Source: Astrothelium macrocarpum (Eukaryota; Ascomycota; Dothideomycetes; Trypetheliales; Trypetheliaceae). Taken from it: DNA of 64,000 bases. The notes below the pieces were generated by a model. That model saw only the letters and a list, made by a program, of their open reading frames with translations. It was not told where the DNA came from and searched no databases. Shown piece by piece: positions 1-12,069 of this stretch. Location of the stretch: assembly GCA_021030915.1 (NCBI GenBank), contig JAGEMR010000055.1, positions 119,026 to 183,025 of the forward strand, in the 5' to 3' direction. Positions within the stretch are counted from its first letter, which is position 1. Each line of letters begins with the position of its first letter. Position numbers and translations under genes: made by a program.

Positions 1-61
1 CTGAAAACATGTTCCTAACATAAATTGAATCAAAATATCCAATAGTTGAGAGATCAGACGA

Positions 62-166
62 GAGGTCAGGTGAGAGAATTAAGGGGTAGATTTTCTAAGG
101 GGTTGGGGTCGGATCAACTTTTGACCGGTCACATCAGCTCAGCGAGGGGTCAGCTAAGGTACAACC
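62..166. repeat. partial copy of inverted-repeat element
   Basis: This stretch aligns over about 100 bp with 1863-1976: both start near GTCAGGTGAG, run through a GGTCGCATCAA/GGTCGGATCAA-like core, then a GGTCACATCAGCT block, and end at GGTACAA. Only the right half of the family is present; the left part is missing or lies before the window. The copies have diverged by substitutions, so neither is recent. Confidence 0.6.
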
Positions 167-1689
167 TGTTTCTCTTTTCTCTCTCTTTTTGCAGCAGTCT
201 TTAGGATATGGAAGGGTGTTCCGAGTCCGACCTAATATGTTCTAAACATGTTCAGTTTCTCAGATCACTGAAATGAAAGCCTTTGGGAAGTCTCTACTCC
301 GTGCGGGCGTCTTTGCTACATCCGAGTCATATTTGCCATATGAACTATAGACTCCAGAGCAAGTGGCACGGATGGCTACGATTGGACTGCAGGGCAAGCT
401 TGTGCATAAACGCCATTCTTGCAGAGTGCTCGAGTTTGGTTACGTACATGAGACACAGAATGACACGGACATGGGGGATCAAAGTTCCTATCCGTATTAG
501 TGAACGAACTGTATTATACCTGTGGACCTACTCTGTTCCCTTGCTGTAAAGGTCATTGGCTAAGCGGGTTCGTCTTTCTGCAATCCAGTGCCTTGCTTTT
601 TCTCGCTCAGTTGCCTACAGTTCAAGGAAAGATTCGATTCTCTCAATAATTCACTTCAACCGGTTCAAAGATCCTTGCTACTCAATGACAGTTGTCAACT
701 TGGCCGAGGCCTGATAGCCTCAATACGACTGAATCTTCGGAATTATCCATATCGGGCGACAATGGGATACAATCCACGTCCTATCATTACGACCCGTACG
801 GATGACATTCAGGTCGCCGATCTCGGTACGAGAACAGAGTAAGCGACCAACTTGTTACCCCGCCTCTTGCGGATTATGCCATGCTGATGGAGAATATGGG
901 ATTTGGCTACTCGACTTATCGGATCAGCTCCAATCACCCCAGAGCTCCTTGATTTAATATATTAGACGTCCAGTCCCTGCAACTCAGCACCGTCACGCGA
1001 AGCGTGGAATTTGATGTACTCGATTCGGCACAAGAGCCACCAAATCATCTCCATGGCAAAATTGAAAATTGTCATCTTCATCTCTTCCTGGGTGTGGTGG
1101 AATGAGACAGTTCGACGTCCTGTTGAACCATGCCACTATGGAAAGGTGCCGGGTACAACGCCAATGTTGATTTTGAATAAGCCTTGTGGATCGGAAAGGA
1201 CACTTACGAGTACCTGTTGAACCATGCCACGAATCTCTGAAGTTTGTCTTCGCTCAAACTAAATAAGCGCAATATATCACTCGTATCAATAATTTGTTAG
1301 AGCCCAGAGCCCACCTTCAATGGAGCGAGTGTGACAGTCTCGAGTAAATGATGCGAGTTAATAGTGCACGGAGTCAGCACTCTGAATGGGACTGTAATTG
1401 TACGAAAAGGAGACCTATGATGTGAGTTTGAATGAACTCCACCCCTGGTTCTTGAATTAGCTGGGTTGCACGACTTCATAGTCTGATAAAAGAGCAAAGA
1501 TCTGTGCCGCCAGTGGTCGACCGTCGCCGTGAACGATCCTGGAATGGTGCAGCTCTGTTACGAAACTATTATAGCCAGAAAGGAAGCTAGACCATATAAT
1601 GATATGGAAATTCTAACGGCTCGTGCGTATGAAGAGTTAAGGCATCGGGCACATATGAAGCAGAGTTTTCTTGAGGTTATAACTCGGTA

Positions 1690-1963
1690 GACCTCTCGCT
1701 TAGCTAATGTGACCTCCCAAAATTTCGAACTGATTTAACCTCTCATCCCGACAGGTCAGATAACTGATCTGACCTCTCAATCCATCTCTCGAATTTTTTA
1801 AAGATATTCAGAATATGTTGAGAGCATTTTTGAAAAAATTTCATAGATTTCAAAGACCAAATGAGAAGTCAGGTGAGCGAATTGAGAGGTCACTTAGAGA
1901 TATTTTCTGAAAGGTTGCGGTCGCATCAAGTTCTAAGCGGTCACATCAGCTAAGCGAGAGGTC
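1690..1963. mobile_element. MITE-like element with 25-bp terminal inverted repeats
   Basis: The first 25 bases (1690-1714) and the reverse complement of the last 25 (1939-1963) match at 24 of 25 positions, giving a 274-bp non-coding unit. Inside are many copies of ACCTCTC/GAGAGGT and a perfect 9-bp palindrome around 1754-1776 (AGGTCAGAT/ATCTGACCT). There is no transposase frame, as expected for a non-autonomous element. I could not find a convincing target-site duplication, so exact ends are uncertain. Confidence 0.6.
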
Positions 1964-2638
1964 GGGGGAGGTACAAAGAGGATGGCACGAGCTACCGGAA
2001 TTCCAAGGCTAGCATTATGTTACCACCCATGACATCACTCTAAAGCCAGAACTCTGTATCGTTCATGGAACGGTTGCGCTACGTTTCGGTGATAGATCGA
2101 GTGTGTTAGAAGCAGTTGATATTTATTTTGACCAGAAATCTGAACTCGAAGCCGGATTTCCTAATTTTTCCGGACAGGGGTACCATTGGAGACGGAGAAT
2201 ATACGTTTGACCACTGCACACAGTGTGCCGACCGCTATCATGGTTCCACTCTCCTTTTTGGATATGAATCATTTTAAGAGCCGTTATTCTTTTGGCAGTG
2301 CAGGATTTCACCCCATGGTGGCAGCATCGCTTGATCTTCAGCAGTTCCTTTACATCTCATCCAATAGCCTATGAAGCCCCTCACAGCCACCATCTGCATT
2401 GGCCAAATGTGATGGTTCTCGTGACCTTTGGTAGTCAAGCTCATGTAGGGTTTCTGGATGTGGGCGAACGATCAGTACTCAGCCTCTTGTGGCGTAAGTC
2501 TAGAACAAAACTTAGCAACTCTAGTAGGAGGAGACGAATTCCTGAAGTCATGACCCCTATCTACCATGTAGTCCAAGCCAAATCTTGCCCACGGTCAAAT
2601 CTCTCGATCCATTTAACCTAGGTCCATTTAGAAGCAAA

Positions 2639-3285
2639 ATGGAGGGACCCAAAGCACTGCTTGATGATACGCAATCCACGTACTCTGATACCATCTCTCT
2701 GGTCTCTAAAACTCTACCCCAACGGTTCGAGCCCATTCGCGGCACGAACGACAACGAAGATGTTGACCTTGAGCATTTTACCGCCACAGGCCAGCCGTAC
2801 GCAAACCATGCACCTAATACTTTCACACGTGCGCCAAACTAATGTGGGAGCACCTCATTAGGATGCCTCGCTATCAACACGATCCCTACACCAATATGAT
2901 GAACCATGGAATAGGCCCAGCTGCTGGCGCCAACCTTCTTCCCTTCCGTTACAAGGATTCTAGTATTATAACCGTGCCCATCAACGTTACCAGTCTTCCC
3001 GATGACGGCAACAACCCTCGCAGTGGCTCGCTTTCACTTCCTGTGGCCGCAGCTCCAGAGAAGAAGGCTGGTTTTTTCCGCCGCTTATCGGCAGGCGGCC
3101 GAAGCGACAAGGAAAAGCCGGATATCAAGGCTGTAAAGATGACGCGCGGTGAGTATTTGAAGTACTGGGCGAAGGACGAGAAAGGTGCGTACAAAGAAGG
3201 GGTAGTGAGTCCCCCAGGAGGAAGGAGGGAATGGGTGAGGAAGCAGGTAGAATTGAACGAGGAATGGAAGAGGGAGGCGAGGTAA
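2639..3285 (+). CDS. conserved fungal protein of unknown function, one intron
   Basis: Model: join(2639..2796, 2862..3285), 193 aa. The 65-nt intron has donor GTACGC, an ACTAAT branch site about 20 nt before the acceptor and a TTAG acceptor; removal joins two frames exactly. The ATG at 2639 has a good AAAATGG context and replaces an apparent upstream TTG start. The N-terminal part has a YSDTISLVS stretch, the middle is low complexity and the C-terminal 50 residues are charged and probably helical (MTRGEYLKYWAKDEKGAY). I do not recognise an enzymatic domain. The stop overlaps a perfect donor (AG|GTAAGT at 3280-3287), so a further intron to an acceptor at about 3338 or 3345 could replace the last residue or two with a short new tail. 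Confidence 0.7.
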
Positions 3286-3824
3286 GTTGGAGACAGGGCA
3301 TTCCAAGCTTGTGGAGAATGGGAATATGCTGGGTTGAGTGACAAGTGGGAAGCGTGTCATTGATAGTTGTATGGACTTCCGAGTGCCTTCTGCAATTAAT
3401 TGTGGGGGTTTACCGTGCGGTTCCAAAGTGTCGAGAGAGCGATCCAAAATTTGGCCTCTTTGAAATTGCCTGTGTGATCCATGTATGGTCAGACATACCG
3501 ACACTGAAAAGCCTCAAACCACTAATCTATGGAAAAGTAGGCCCTTTAGTAGGCAATCTGGCCCTTGCACTGGCAATGAAGCGTAAATTGGAACCAGGGT
3601 CAACATGTCCTGAAATCGCAAAAGCAAGAAGAAACGAGGAATTTGTGAACTTAGGATGTTATGCTTTGGTCCATGTAATAGGAACCTCATCAGTGTTGAT
3701 ATTATGATATGCCTTGTAGCTATGGCACTAGAACAATACTTCTAAAACAACCGCCCAGACTCATTTCGAGATCTGTCGATAGATCCTCAATGGCGAGGCA
3801 TTCGTCCTTCTCACCCAGCACCGC
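3286..3824. other. convergent intergenic spacer
   Basis: This lies between two convergent genes. A 120-codon open frame at 3345-3707 has no recognisable domain and no supporting start context, and I treat it as chance. Nothing else is visible apart from possible 3' UTRs. Confidence 0.4.
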
Positions 3825-6800
3825 TCACGGGTTCGGATACGCTGCTACAATCGATGGTAGCGTCAACTCCGGCTGCGTTTGGTTATACATGCTTTGCACC
3901 GTTACTCCATTCACCCATGTTCCGTTCGTTGTGTCACTCTTGGTCGTGTATCCAATCTCTCTGCTCTGACCCTTCGCGAGCCAAAAGCCATTGTCATCAA
4001 ATGCAATGACGGCGCCACTGCCATAGTCGAGCCAAACCCAAGCGGCGACGCCCGTGGTTGCAGTGACGGTGAACTTGCTAGTTGTATTGTCATAGGAAAG
4101 GGTTAGACCCGGGTCAACAAAGTTAGCATCCCCGAGTCGGGAGATGGCAAGCCAGTTGGAGTGGGTAAAAGTTTGTGTGGTATTTTGATTGATTGGGGAA
4201 CCTTGGACTTCAGTCTGGACGTTCAGGACAACGTTGGACAGGTTGAAACCGTTAAGAGAGTCATTGATATTGGTGGATAAGACACGAGTGCTGTTTATGG
4301 CACCAATGTTGACATTGGCTTCCGAGGGTGTGCTTATATCAAGTGACGTGCCATCCCAAGAATACCAAGAAAAGTTGGCCGTGCCAGTGGCGGCGGTCCA
4401 GAGATCGCTGGTCACATAAACTTCGAGATCACCGGTGGTGCGATTGAGAAAAGGAGAGATAATGACGTTTTGGTAGATGTCTTTGCCTTTGTAATGGAGT
4501 ACCTTCCACCGACCATCATATTCGATACCGGCCCAAGTCGGTGCTTGCCAGATATCTTCGAGTTGCCAGTAGAGACTTCCCAATTGTCGATTCGGCATGC
4601 CGCTACCCCGACGGTAGAATTCAATCTCGAAGGTGTAGAAGTCTGCTTGGAAGATTTGCGTAGCGTGACACCAGGCGCTGAAATTTGCTACGGAATCGGT
4701 CTTGTATGGGACTGGGTACCAATTTTGAACAGCTACGGTCATTTCACCCATGCCCAAGCTTGTGTTGTAGAAGTTGGTAGTGTTCAAATCTCCCGGTGGA
4801 TAATGCTGATTGCGAAGTAAAACTACCGACGAATTGAAGTACCAGTCTTCAGGGCTGACTTCCTGTGCCCAACTTTGTACAGAGGGCATGGAGTGGAAGC
4901 CAAATTCATTCGAGAAACGTCCAACAGGCAGAGCACTCGTGTTGAAGGCGAGAGAGGAGTCGTAGTTGTAGAAATCAGTTTCACCGTACACGGAACCAGG
5001 AGTAGTATTGTAGTATCGCTCAGTAATCGGCTGAACGTTATTGAAGTCCAGAGATAACCATCCATTGGACGTACTCGAAGGTGTGTAGGAGATACTGTGA
5101 GTATTGTTGAAGACGGTTTCACCAAGGGTATCGAGGAACAGAGTTTCGTATTCGGCTTGATAGCGGTCAAACTCGTCAGGAGCTGTGCTGTTCACAGTTT
5201 GAAGTTCAAGATTTTCCAATTCGTTACCGCCAGCCCAAAGCGCAAGCGAAGCTAGAGCATCTTAACAAAAGTCGTCTGCATTATTGTAGAGAAACTCACG
5301 GTGATGGTTGTTTCTCCGGACTTGATAGTATGCTTCCTGCCTACAATTCTCCAAAAAGTCTGCATCAACAGGATATAGAGCATCTCCAAACTCGAATTCG
5401 CTCCACAAAAGAATGCCCATTTGATCGCCAAGATCGTAAAGAAAGTCGGGAGAATATGCGCCAGAAGCCCAAACGCGAAGCATGTTTTGATTTGCGTCAA
5501 CGACGGACTCGAAAAGCTGCTGGATGCGTTCTTGAGTGACGCGAGGCCAGAAAGCATCTGGTGGAATGAAGTTGGAACCCTGATTTCGTTAGTAGTGGTA
5601 CAGCAAATTTGATGAAAGACCTGCTTTGGCGTAGAATTCATGCCCATTAATCTCAAAGTGCCAATTATTTCCAGGCGCAACGCCTTGACTCAGCTGAAGA
5701 TCAGTGATGGGGAATTCGTTCAATACAATCGTTCTGAAGGCCGTCCTCTTCGTTACGGAAGCTAATGTACTGTTGCCTGAGCCAACAGCACTGACAGTCA
5801 AGTAATACAAGGTCTGGTTGCCCAAACCATTTGGCCACCACAAATCCACAGATCCATCTGGAATCGTGACCATTCCAGTCATAGTGGAATCCGTGATATT
5901 CACATTGTTCAGCGTGCCAGAAGACACGGTTTGATTGTTAATGTCTTGTAGCGTGTAGCTAAGACCGACGTTAGATGGAGCGCTTCCAATGTAATCTAAG
6001 CTGGCGTTGATGACCCATGGAGCAGTTTGGTTGGGTAGAAGCAGAGGCAGCTGGCCTTCTCGGTATATGTCAAACATGGAATTATGGACATAGACTCCAG
6101 GAGAAGAGAGTTGGACAACATAGGCAGGCTGCCAAGGTCCAGCAGGTGCGAACGCCGGCCCCCTAAGTATCAATTTAGCTAGAGAAAGTATAACTTGACA
6201 ATGTATGTTACCAATCCCATCCAAAATCACTCTGTTCTTTGCGAATGAATTGACGATTTTGGATCTCGTAGTTAATCTCCACACCGAATGGCCAAGCTTG
6301 TTTCGTCAGTTTCGTTAGACATCATTTCGAGATAAAGCCTTACTTTCTTGTCCTATTGATTGTTAGCAAAACACAAATCTGAATTTGTTCTGAGGCCATG
6401 AACTAGCCTGGTTCTGCAGCGATTGCAGCAGCAATATTTGGAGCTGATCCAAAGTTGATACTCAGGACTGGATCATCAGAGCAACTGCTGAGGAGGCTTG
6501 AGACATCAAATAGCCACTGTCGGAATTGATTGTCGGTGGTGCCCACTTGTTGTCCACACATGTCGATGGTGGTAAAAGTATCGAGTCCGTTGAACACCAG
6601 CCATGTTGAACTGGCATTCGAGCTCAATCCTGATAGAGGCCCAGATGTATAGGTCCAGTTATTGAAGGGAACCCAACGCAGATTGAAGTTATTAAGGCCA
6701 TAATAAGGATCCCCAATGACGCGAGCATTGTAAAGATCCAGGTGCGCTTGAGATGGGAGAGAGCCCGGCACGCTTACATTCAGATCAGGGTTGGAGACCT

Positions 6801-6943
6801 AGGTGTGTGAGCATAGTGCTTTTTGCTGGTGGTCCTGTGGGGCATACCGTCCAGTCGACTGTACTTAGATCCAACACCTGGGAGGTAGCGCCCGCGATCA
6901 AGGATATAGCTACTGCAGCGTGAGAATTCCAGCGGGTCATCAT
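3825..6943 (-). CDS. mndA: secreted beta-mannosidase, GH2
   Basis: Exons on the minus strand: 6943-6848, 6798-6408, 6352-6344, 6296-6212, 6162-5625, 5579-5300, 5251-3825; 941 aa, the usual length for fungal MndA. It removes terminal beta-mannose from manno-oligosaccharides outside the cell. A signal peptide (MMTRWNSHAAVAISLIAGATS) precedes the mature QVLDLSTVDW start. GH2 sugar-binding, Ig-like and TIM-barrel regions follow. The acid/base Glu477 lies in WAGGNE and the nucleophile Glu582 in SNEFGF. Many N-glycosylation sequons are present. The frame closes only with two GC-AG introns (6353-6407 and 5580-5624) flanking, among others, a 9-nt microexon at 6344-6352; these restore the family strings EPGQETWPFGVE and YAKGSNFIPPDAF. 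The other four introns are GT-AG, 47-49 nt. An inverted pair of CreA-type sites lies upstream. Confidence 0.93.
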
Positions 6944-7946
6944 GACAACGGCTGTACTGACGAGCAGCAATAGCAAAAGAAGCTCACGCAGATGGACCAG
7001 CAGCGGCCGCCTGCTGGATATAACATGCACGCGGCCATAAGCAGCCGTTGAAGCACCTTTCGATGTCATTGCACGAAGCAAAAACGAGGGGTAGCGAATT
7101 GCGATTTCATCCAGGCGAGAGCTTGCAGCTGCCACCAGGGGTAAGGTGCAGCGTGTTCGGGCGCTGCAAGACCGAAATCTGACCTCAATGCGACGCTTCT
7201 GGGGGCAATTGACCTTGGACTGGCCCCCAGATTTGCCAATGGCCAAGAATTAGGTCATTGAGGAGCTGCAGCTTCTTGTGCGGAGTCGACGGAAAATTCG
7301 TCGCAAGCTCCAGGGGAGCTGGGAAATGACATCGCCGTGCATCGACCAGCTCCAACGGTTTAGCCGCCATCTATCGACAAGCTTCACCGGACCTGCATAT
7401 CTTGGCATCCCGATCTCATCTCATGAACCATAGATATATTGGCTGCATTTGATCAGAGACAAGGTGATCACTGGCGATCTCACTCGCACGGTCAAGAACC
7501 GCTGCCCTTTAAGATAGATTGAATACATCGATTAATCAAATTTGGCGTGGGGTACGTGCTTTTTGTACATATCTAGGTACCTTACCTAGTGATCTCAGGG
7601 ATGTCTTAATTGCAACACGCCAGATGATATTCGATTGACCAACAGATGTTGTGAAAAACAGGTGCATTGAAGAGGAAAATTAATTTTGATTGGCGATTTC
7701 GAAATTATATAGACCGTTCACTCTCAAATCTAATTACGCGCTCAACAGTCATGCCCAGCTTACAACAACGGGTTGAAGTGCTCGCTTCTGATTCGAGTTT
7801 CGAAGCGAGTCCGAATGCGATTCGTATTTTCACGCAGAAGATGCTTTTGGAGAGTTGTTTCCTGGAGCTTCGACTATCCACAAATGGTGTATGAAACGCC
7901 ACCATCAATGAATTTAGCCATGACTTGGATATCCCCCGGCCCTACC
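6944..7946. other. upstream region of the beta-mannosidase gene
   Basis: About 1 kb between the mannosidase start and the 3' end of the bromodomain gene. The only clear signal is the inverted CTGGGG pair at 7198-7231. Short open frames here (for example 7185-7370 and 7667-7894) have no supporting features. Confidence 0.5.
7198..7231. promoter_or_regulatory. inverted pair of CreA-type sites
   Basis: TCTGGGGGC at 7198-7206 and its exact reverse complement at 7223-7231 form a perfect 9-bp inverted repeat, 255-288 bp upstream of the beta-mannosidase ATG. Each arm contains CTGGGG, which fits the SYGGRG site bound by the carbon-catabolite repressor CreA/CRE1; closely spaced site pairs are the functional form known from other fungal promoters. 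Binding itself is inferred. Confidence 0.5.
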
Positions 7947-10684
7947 TCACATTTTCCTTCTCTTACTCATCCCCTCCTCTTGCTCCGCATCGCCACCATC
8001 TTGCTCATCCTCCCCCTTTCCCCTCGATACTCCTTGCACCGGCGTGCCTCTCTGCGTACGCTCCGCGCCTCGCCATGCCCTGACCATAGCCTGCACGTCT
8101 TCTGCCATTGCACGCGCATCACGTACCAAACCCTCGTCGCCTGGGTTGAACATGACCGCATTGGCAAACATGCGCATGATCTCCTTCTCAAGTTGGCTGC
8201 TATTGACAATGGCATTAGGCGGCATAATGTTGGGTTGGGCAGGAACAATGACGGTACTAGATATAGACGCGGACGCGGACGAAGCGCCGCCGGGAGAGGC
8301 GAGTGGAGGAGGCTGTGATTGGGAGCCGTCGAAGAACGGGTTGGCGGAGGCCGATGTCATGCTGCTGATCAGCTTGGAGCCGGTGGTGATGAGACCACGA
8401 ATTGTGCGGAGATCCTGACTGCGGTAGATGATATCGTGGTACCCTTCAGCTTGGCGATCCGTCACCGGCTGGGCAAAGTAACTCGCGTATTTGTGGCTAG
8501 TAATGTCGTTCATGATGGTGAGGCTGGTACGTTGAAAGTTACGGGACGCAGTAATGTATTGTTTGTCGGAGCTGGAGGGCGGCATGTCAATGGGGATAGA
8601 GGATTCGGATAGCTCTCTAAAAGGACGTTTGCGTTTTTGGGAAGGCTCTGCTGTGGATTGCACGGTGCCACCACGGCGACGCGTAATGCGAGCGTCCGTC
8701 GGTGTTGTTTCTGAGCCAGCAATGTCAGAAAGAACGGCAGAACCGGCAGGGGTGCTTGGAGGCTCGTGTTTGACTGTACGTTGACTCGACGGTTCGTTAT
8801 CTTGTATCGAGGACTCAGCGTGGGATATGATAGATTGACTGCGAGTTCGACCTCGCACAGAGCTCGCCACTGCGGAGGAAGAGACGCTCGCACCACGTGC
8901 CTTGCGATTCCGCGTCCGACCAAGCTTCACTGTTTCAGTATGTTCTTCGATAGATGGCCTGTCCTCAGCTGTAGAATCACCAATGCGGGCGCGATTCAAA
9001 TGTCTTCTGGATTTGCCATCGCCTACTCCGGGTTTGGGAGAAGCCGGCCGTTGTTTTACAGGGCTCAGAGTTTCAATCGTTGGCCTTGTTGGAGAGCGTG
9101 GGATGGCAAGATAAGGCGGCTGCGGAAGTTTTCTCCATTTCGTTGTTGTCGTGGACGGCTTAGGAATTAACATCTCTGCGATTTGTTCGATTTCCTTTAT
9201 TTGGCCTGGTGTAGTAATAGGCAGCTCGGCTCTACCAGGAATAACTCGACTCGAAGTAGCGCTCACATAATCGCGTGATGGTGTTGTCGGTGCAATGGTT
9301 GGTTGAAGCGGCTGCTGTGTATTACTTGACCGGCCATGGCTTTGCAAATCCAGTTGAAATGGAGGAAGCATAATTCCTCCAGAATGAGGTGGAGGTGCTG
9401 CTGGATGTGAATGTTGCATTGTGGATCGACTAGGATATTGTGGATATTGACTAGGAGTGTATGGATAAGGCGGCTGACTCTCATTCGGTGCCAAAGGTGT
9501 CGCCGGGTATCCTGGAGGAGGCTGTCCATATTGTTTGGGAGAATGGCCAGTTGGAGCAGAGTATGTCGGAGCACTAGTTTGGGTAGGAAAGTATTGCATC
9601 CCAGAAGGTGGTGGCAAGACAACAGGAGAAGAGGATGAGGGACGACCATCCTTGGTGACGTGGGGGGAATTCGGGCTTGGAGAAATAAGCGGTCCGGGTA
9701 TATGTGGAGGCGAAGGCGCATAGGGAGATTGATGGACCGAAGGCGAGTTTAAACGATAGCCAGAATTCGATGGTTTGGGCGGGGGAAGCCGTGTTACTGG
9801 AGTGTATTGCTGATTTGGGAGATCGGATTGAGTAGGAGACTGTTGTAGAGGCGGAAGAACACGCGCGTGCGGCGCAGTCGAGATCGCATCCTCACTTTCT
9901 GATGAGACGGGAGGATGATTAATGACGGAATCGATTTTCACTGGATTGAGATCCGGTGGCTCTTGGGCTGTTCGAGGTTCTGAAATTATTGCAGCAGGAG
10001 TCGGTGCTTTGGCACTGCTCAAGATGCCGCTTCGCGCTTCTTGCTGGTCCAAGCCATGCTTTACGTCCCGCTGGGGTGTAGTGGGAGATGGAGAGACCCT
10101 TGTTGGGGTCTGGGACAATGCTCTTGGCTGTGAGCCATCTCGACGCTTCAGTCGCTCATCCCATTTTCCAGCCTGGATGTCCTCGATTTCCTGGGAAAGC
10201 ACATTGTATTTGCGCTCGTCTTCCCGGATGTCCCTCACAACATGGTCTCGATAGCGGGAATATAGCTTCGTTATTAGGTGGGGAATGAGATGGGCGTGCT
10301 TGGACGCTTCCTGGACCGAAAGGAGACTGGGACTTCGTTTGCGTTTACGAGAGGTACCGTCTAGTATGCCATTGCTCTCCTGGCTTTCTGGCGAAGCAGA
10401 GCCATCGAGCTCAGCCCTGACCTCCTCCTTTAGGAGACTGAGATAGAGCTCTCTCAACGCATCGGGACTCAGTCGGCCACTGTCGTAAGCCTTGGCATCG
10501 CGAATGTAGGGATGGTTGTTGAGAAAATCGGAGGTTCGACTGAAAGCAGAAGGCTCGACGCCGTTGGAAGCGAGAGATTGAAAGAGCAGGAGTGACTCGA
10601 GTGGTGTCTAGCACAGTCAGCAGGTGTGTAGGAGGGAGAAGGGGGCAAGGGCCAGGCTACATAGGCGGTAAGCTTTTCAGTCAT
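7947..10684 (-). CDS. BRD8/Bdc1-like bromodomain protein (NuA4-type)
   Basis: Exons 10684-10661 and 10607-7947, 894 aa. A 53-nt intron (10608-10660, GTAGCC donor, CTGAC branch) joins the short leader MTEKLTAY to TPLESLLLFQSLASNG. The N-terminal 130 residues are helical, with the acidic/basic KLYSRYRDHVVRDIREDERKY stretch broken here only by name. The centre, about 500 residues, is proline/serine-rich and disordered with many SP sites. The C-terminal bromodomain-like region (about residues 700-850) starts at TSLTIMNDITSHKYA and ends near FNPGDEGLVRDA, with a low-complexity insertion in between. This architecture matches the BRD8/Bdc1 subunit of NuA4/TIP60 histone acetyltransferase, a nuclear acetyl-lysine reader. 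The family assignment is good; complex membership is inferred. Confidence 0.85.
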
Positions 10685-11413
10685 TCCCCAGAAACGGCGA
10701 AGTTTTGGGGAACGGCTGCGGTGGCGGGAGAGGTCGATGATGGGCGCCAGCGCTTCGGGCGTCTGGGAGCATGATCAGCAGTCGCGTGTGGGACTTGTCC
10801 GGCAAGAATACGACGAGAATCGATGGAAGAGAGGAATTTTCGAGATGGAATTCGGCTTACCAGGCGTGGTCGGAATACGCGTTGTGATGTTCGCTGCTGC
10901 GATGTGCGACCGTGGCGACGCCGACCAATGAGCGCTGGCTTACGTGAGCGGGCCAGCAGCCGATGGTGGCTTTGTTTGCTCTACATCCAGCATCGCCGCA
11001 TCCAGCCGGTGGTGTGAGGGCGCAACATTCCTGCTCTCGACTTGCTGCTCTGGAGACGGCGTCTGCAATTGAGTCTTCTTTGCTGCATGGGGAACGCGGC
11101 CCGTCGATTGGTAGGACAGCAATGAGGGACCTCCTTTTTCCCTGACTGACGAGGTCTTGGAGCTACCAAACTCCCTGACGGGGTCATGCCTTCTTGCGGC
11201 CCCCAGCTTCGCCCATTGTCTGACCGTCCCATTCATTAAAGCAAGCACTGCCTCGTGACTCTCTGCCATCTGAACCCGCTATCCTCTTGACTCTCAGCTT
11301 CACATCCCTTTCTAAAGCCAGCCCTTGGACCCCTAAACAGACTGGAAGTCGCAACCCCTCATTTTCCTAACAAACGAGCCGGCGAAGCCGATCCAGGAGC
11401 CACCTGTTCAAAA
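10685..11413. other. divergent promoter region, bromodomain gene and coiled-coil gene
   Basis: Two divergent genes flank this 729-bp interval, which should hold both promoters. I see no confident regulatory motif. Open frames within it are short and unsupported. Confidence 0.45.
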
Positions 11414-12069
11414 ATGTCTAGCACCGATCCCGACAAGAATTGGACTCCCAGTGGGCGGCCACAGTCGTATGCATTGCTGCCTAAATTGATAATCTCGTTG
11501 TTGACGAGCACGATAGGACTATTGCGCAGAGCTTCTCCGCTCAGCTGGACGATATTTTCGATATGTCTGGCAATCTTGACAGCCTCTCAGAGAACGTGCA
11601 GCAAAAGTCGGTTCATATCTGAAACTGGCTCCCAAGTGGTGGAGAAGCTGACGGTGAGCGTAGAAAACGTACCGTGGACAACCACAATCAAGAGCTTGAA
11701 GCTCTCGAAGCGCGGTTGCGTGAGACAGAGGAACGTCTGAAGGTCGTCTCAAACTCCCAGCCAGGATCGCGAAGTCCCAGCCAGAGGAGGGATGCGGACA
11801 GACTGAAGCACCAACCTCCTCTTGCGACCAATGCAGCCGCAAAGGTTGCAGAATACAATCGATACCATACAGGATACACAGAGCCGGACACCAGTGCAGG
11901 CGCAAGCCAGACCCAAAGGCCCAGTTCTGCATACAATAGGAGGCCCGTATCACCTCCCAAAGTGAATACCTACAGTGTGCCCCCAATACCAGGAGGAATG
12001 CCCGATACGCCCACTTCGCATTCATCGACAAAAGACTACGTGATGGTCAACCCGTCTGGAGGCAGTTGA
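11414..12069 (+). CDS. small fungal coiled-coil protein, unknown function
   Basis: Model: join(11414..11466, 11517..11606, 11664..12069), 182 aa. Intron 1 (50 nt) has a GTATGC donor. Intron 2 (57 nt) has a weak GTCGGT donor but a good CTGAC branch 13 nt before its acceptor. All three exons are needed to read through from MSSTDPDKNW to the end, and total length is an exact codon multiple. Residues about 15-80 are helical with heptad-like spacing (AQLDDIFDMSGNLDSL, then NQELEALEARLRETEERL), followed by a basic Ser/Pro-rich tail. No catalytic motif is visible. A structural or adaptor role is possible but not shown by sequence. Confidence 0.75.

Larger units (their letters stand above)
1..2638. 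other. gene-free left flank with repeats
   Basis: No open frame here has domain content, good codon structure or a believable start. The stretch holds two copies of a GAGAGGTC-rich element (62-166 and 1690-1963) and otherwise unremarkable mixed sequence. The first ATG I trust is at 2639. Confidence 0.6.

Noticed and set aside
3345..3707. 120-codon open frame on the plus strand
   Set aside because: No domain, no conserved-looking stretch and it lies in a convergent spacer overlapping possible 3' UTRs.
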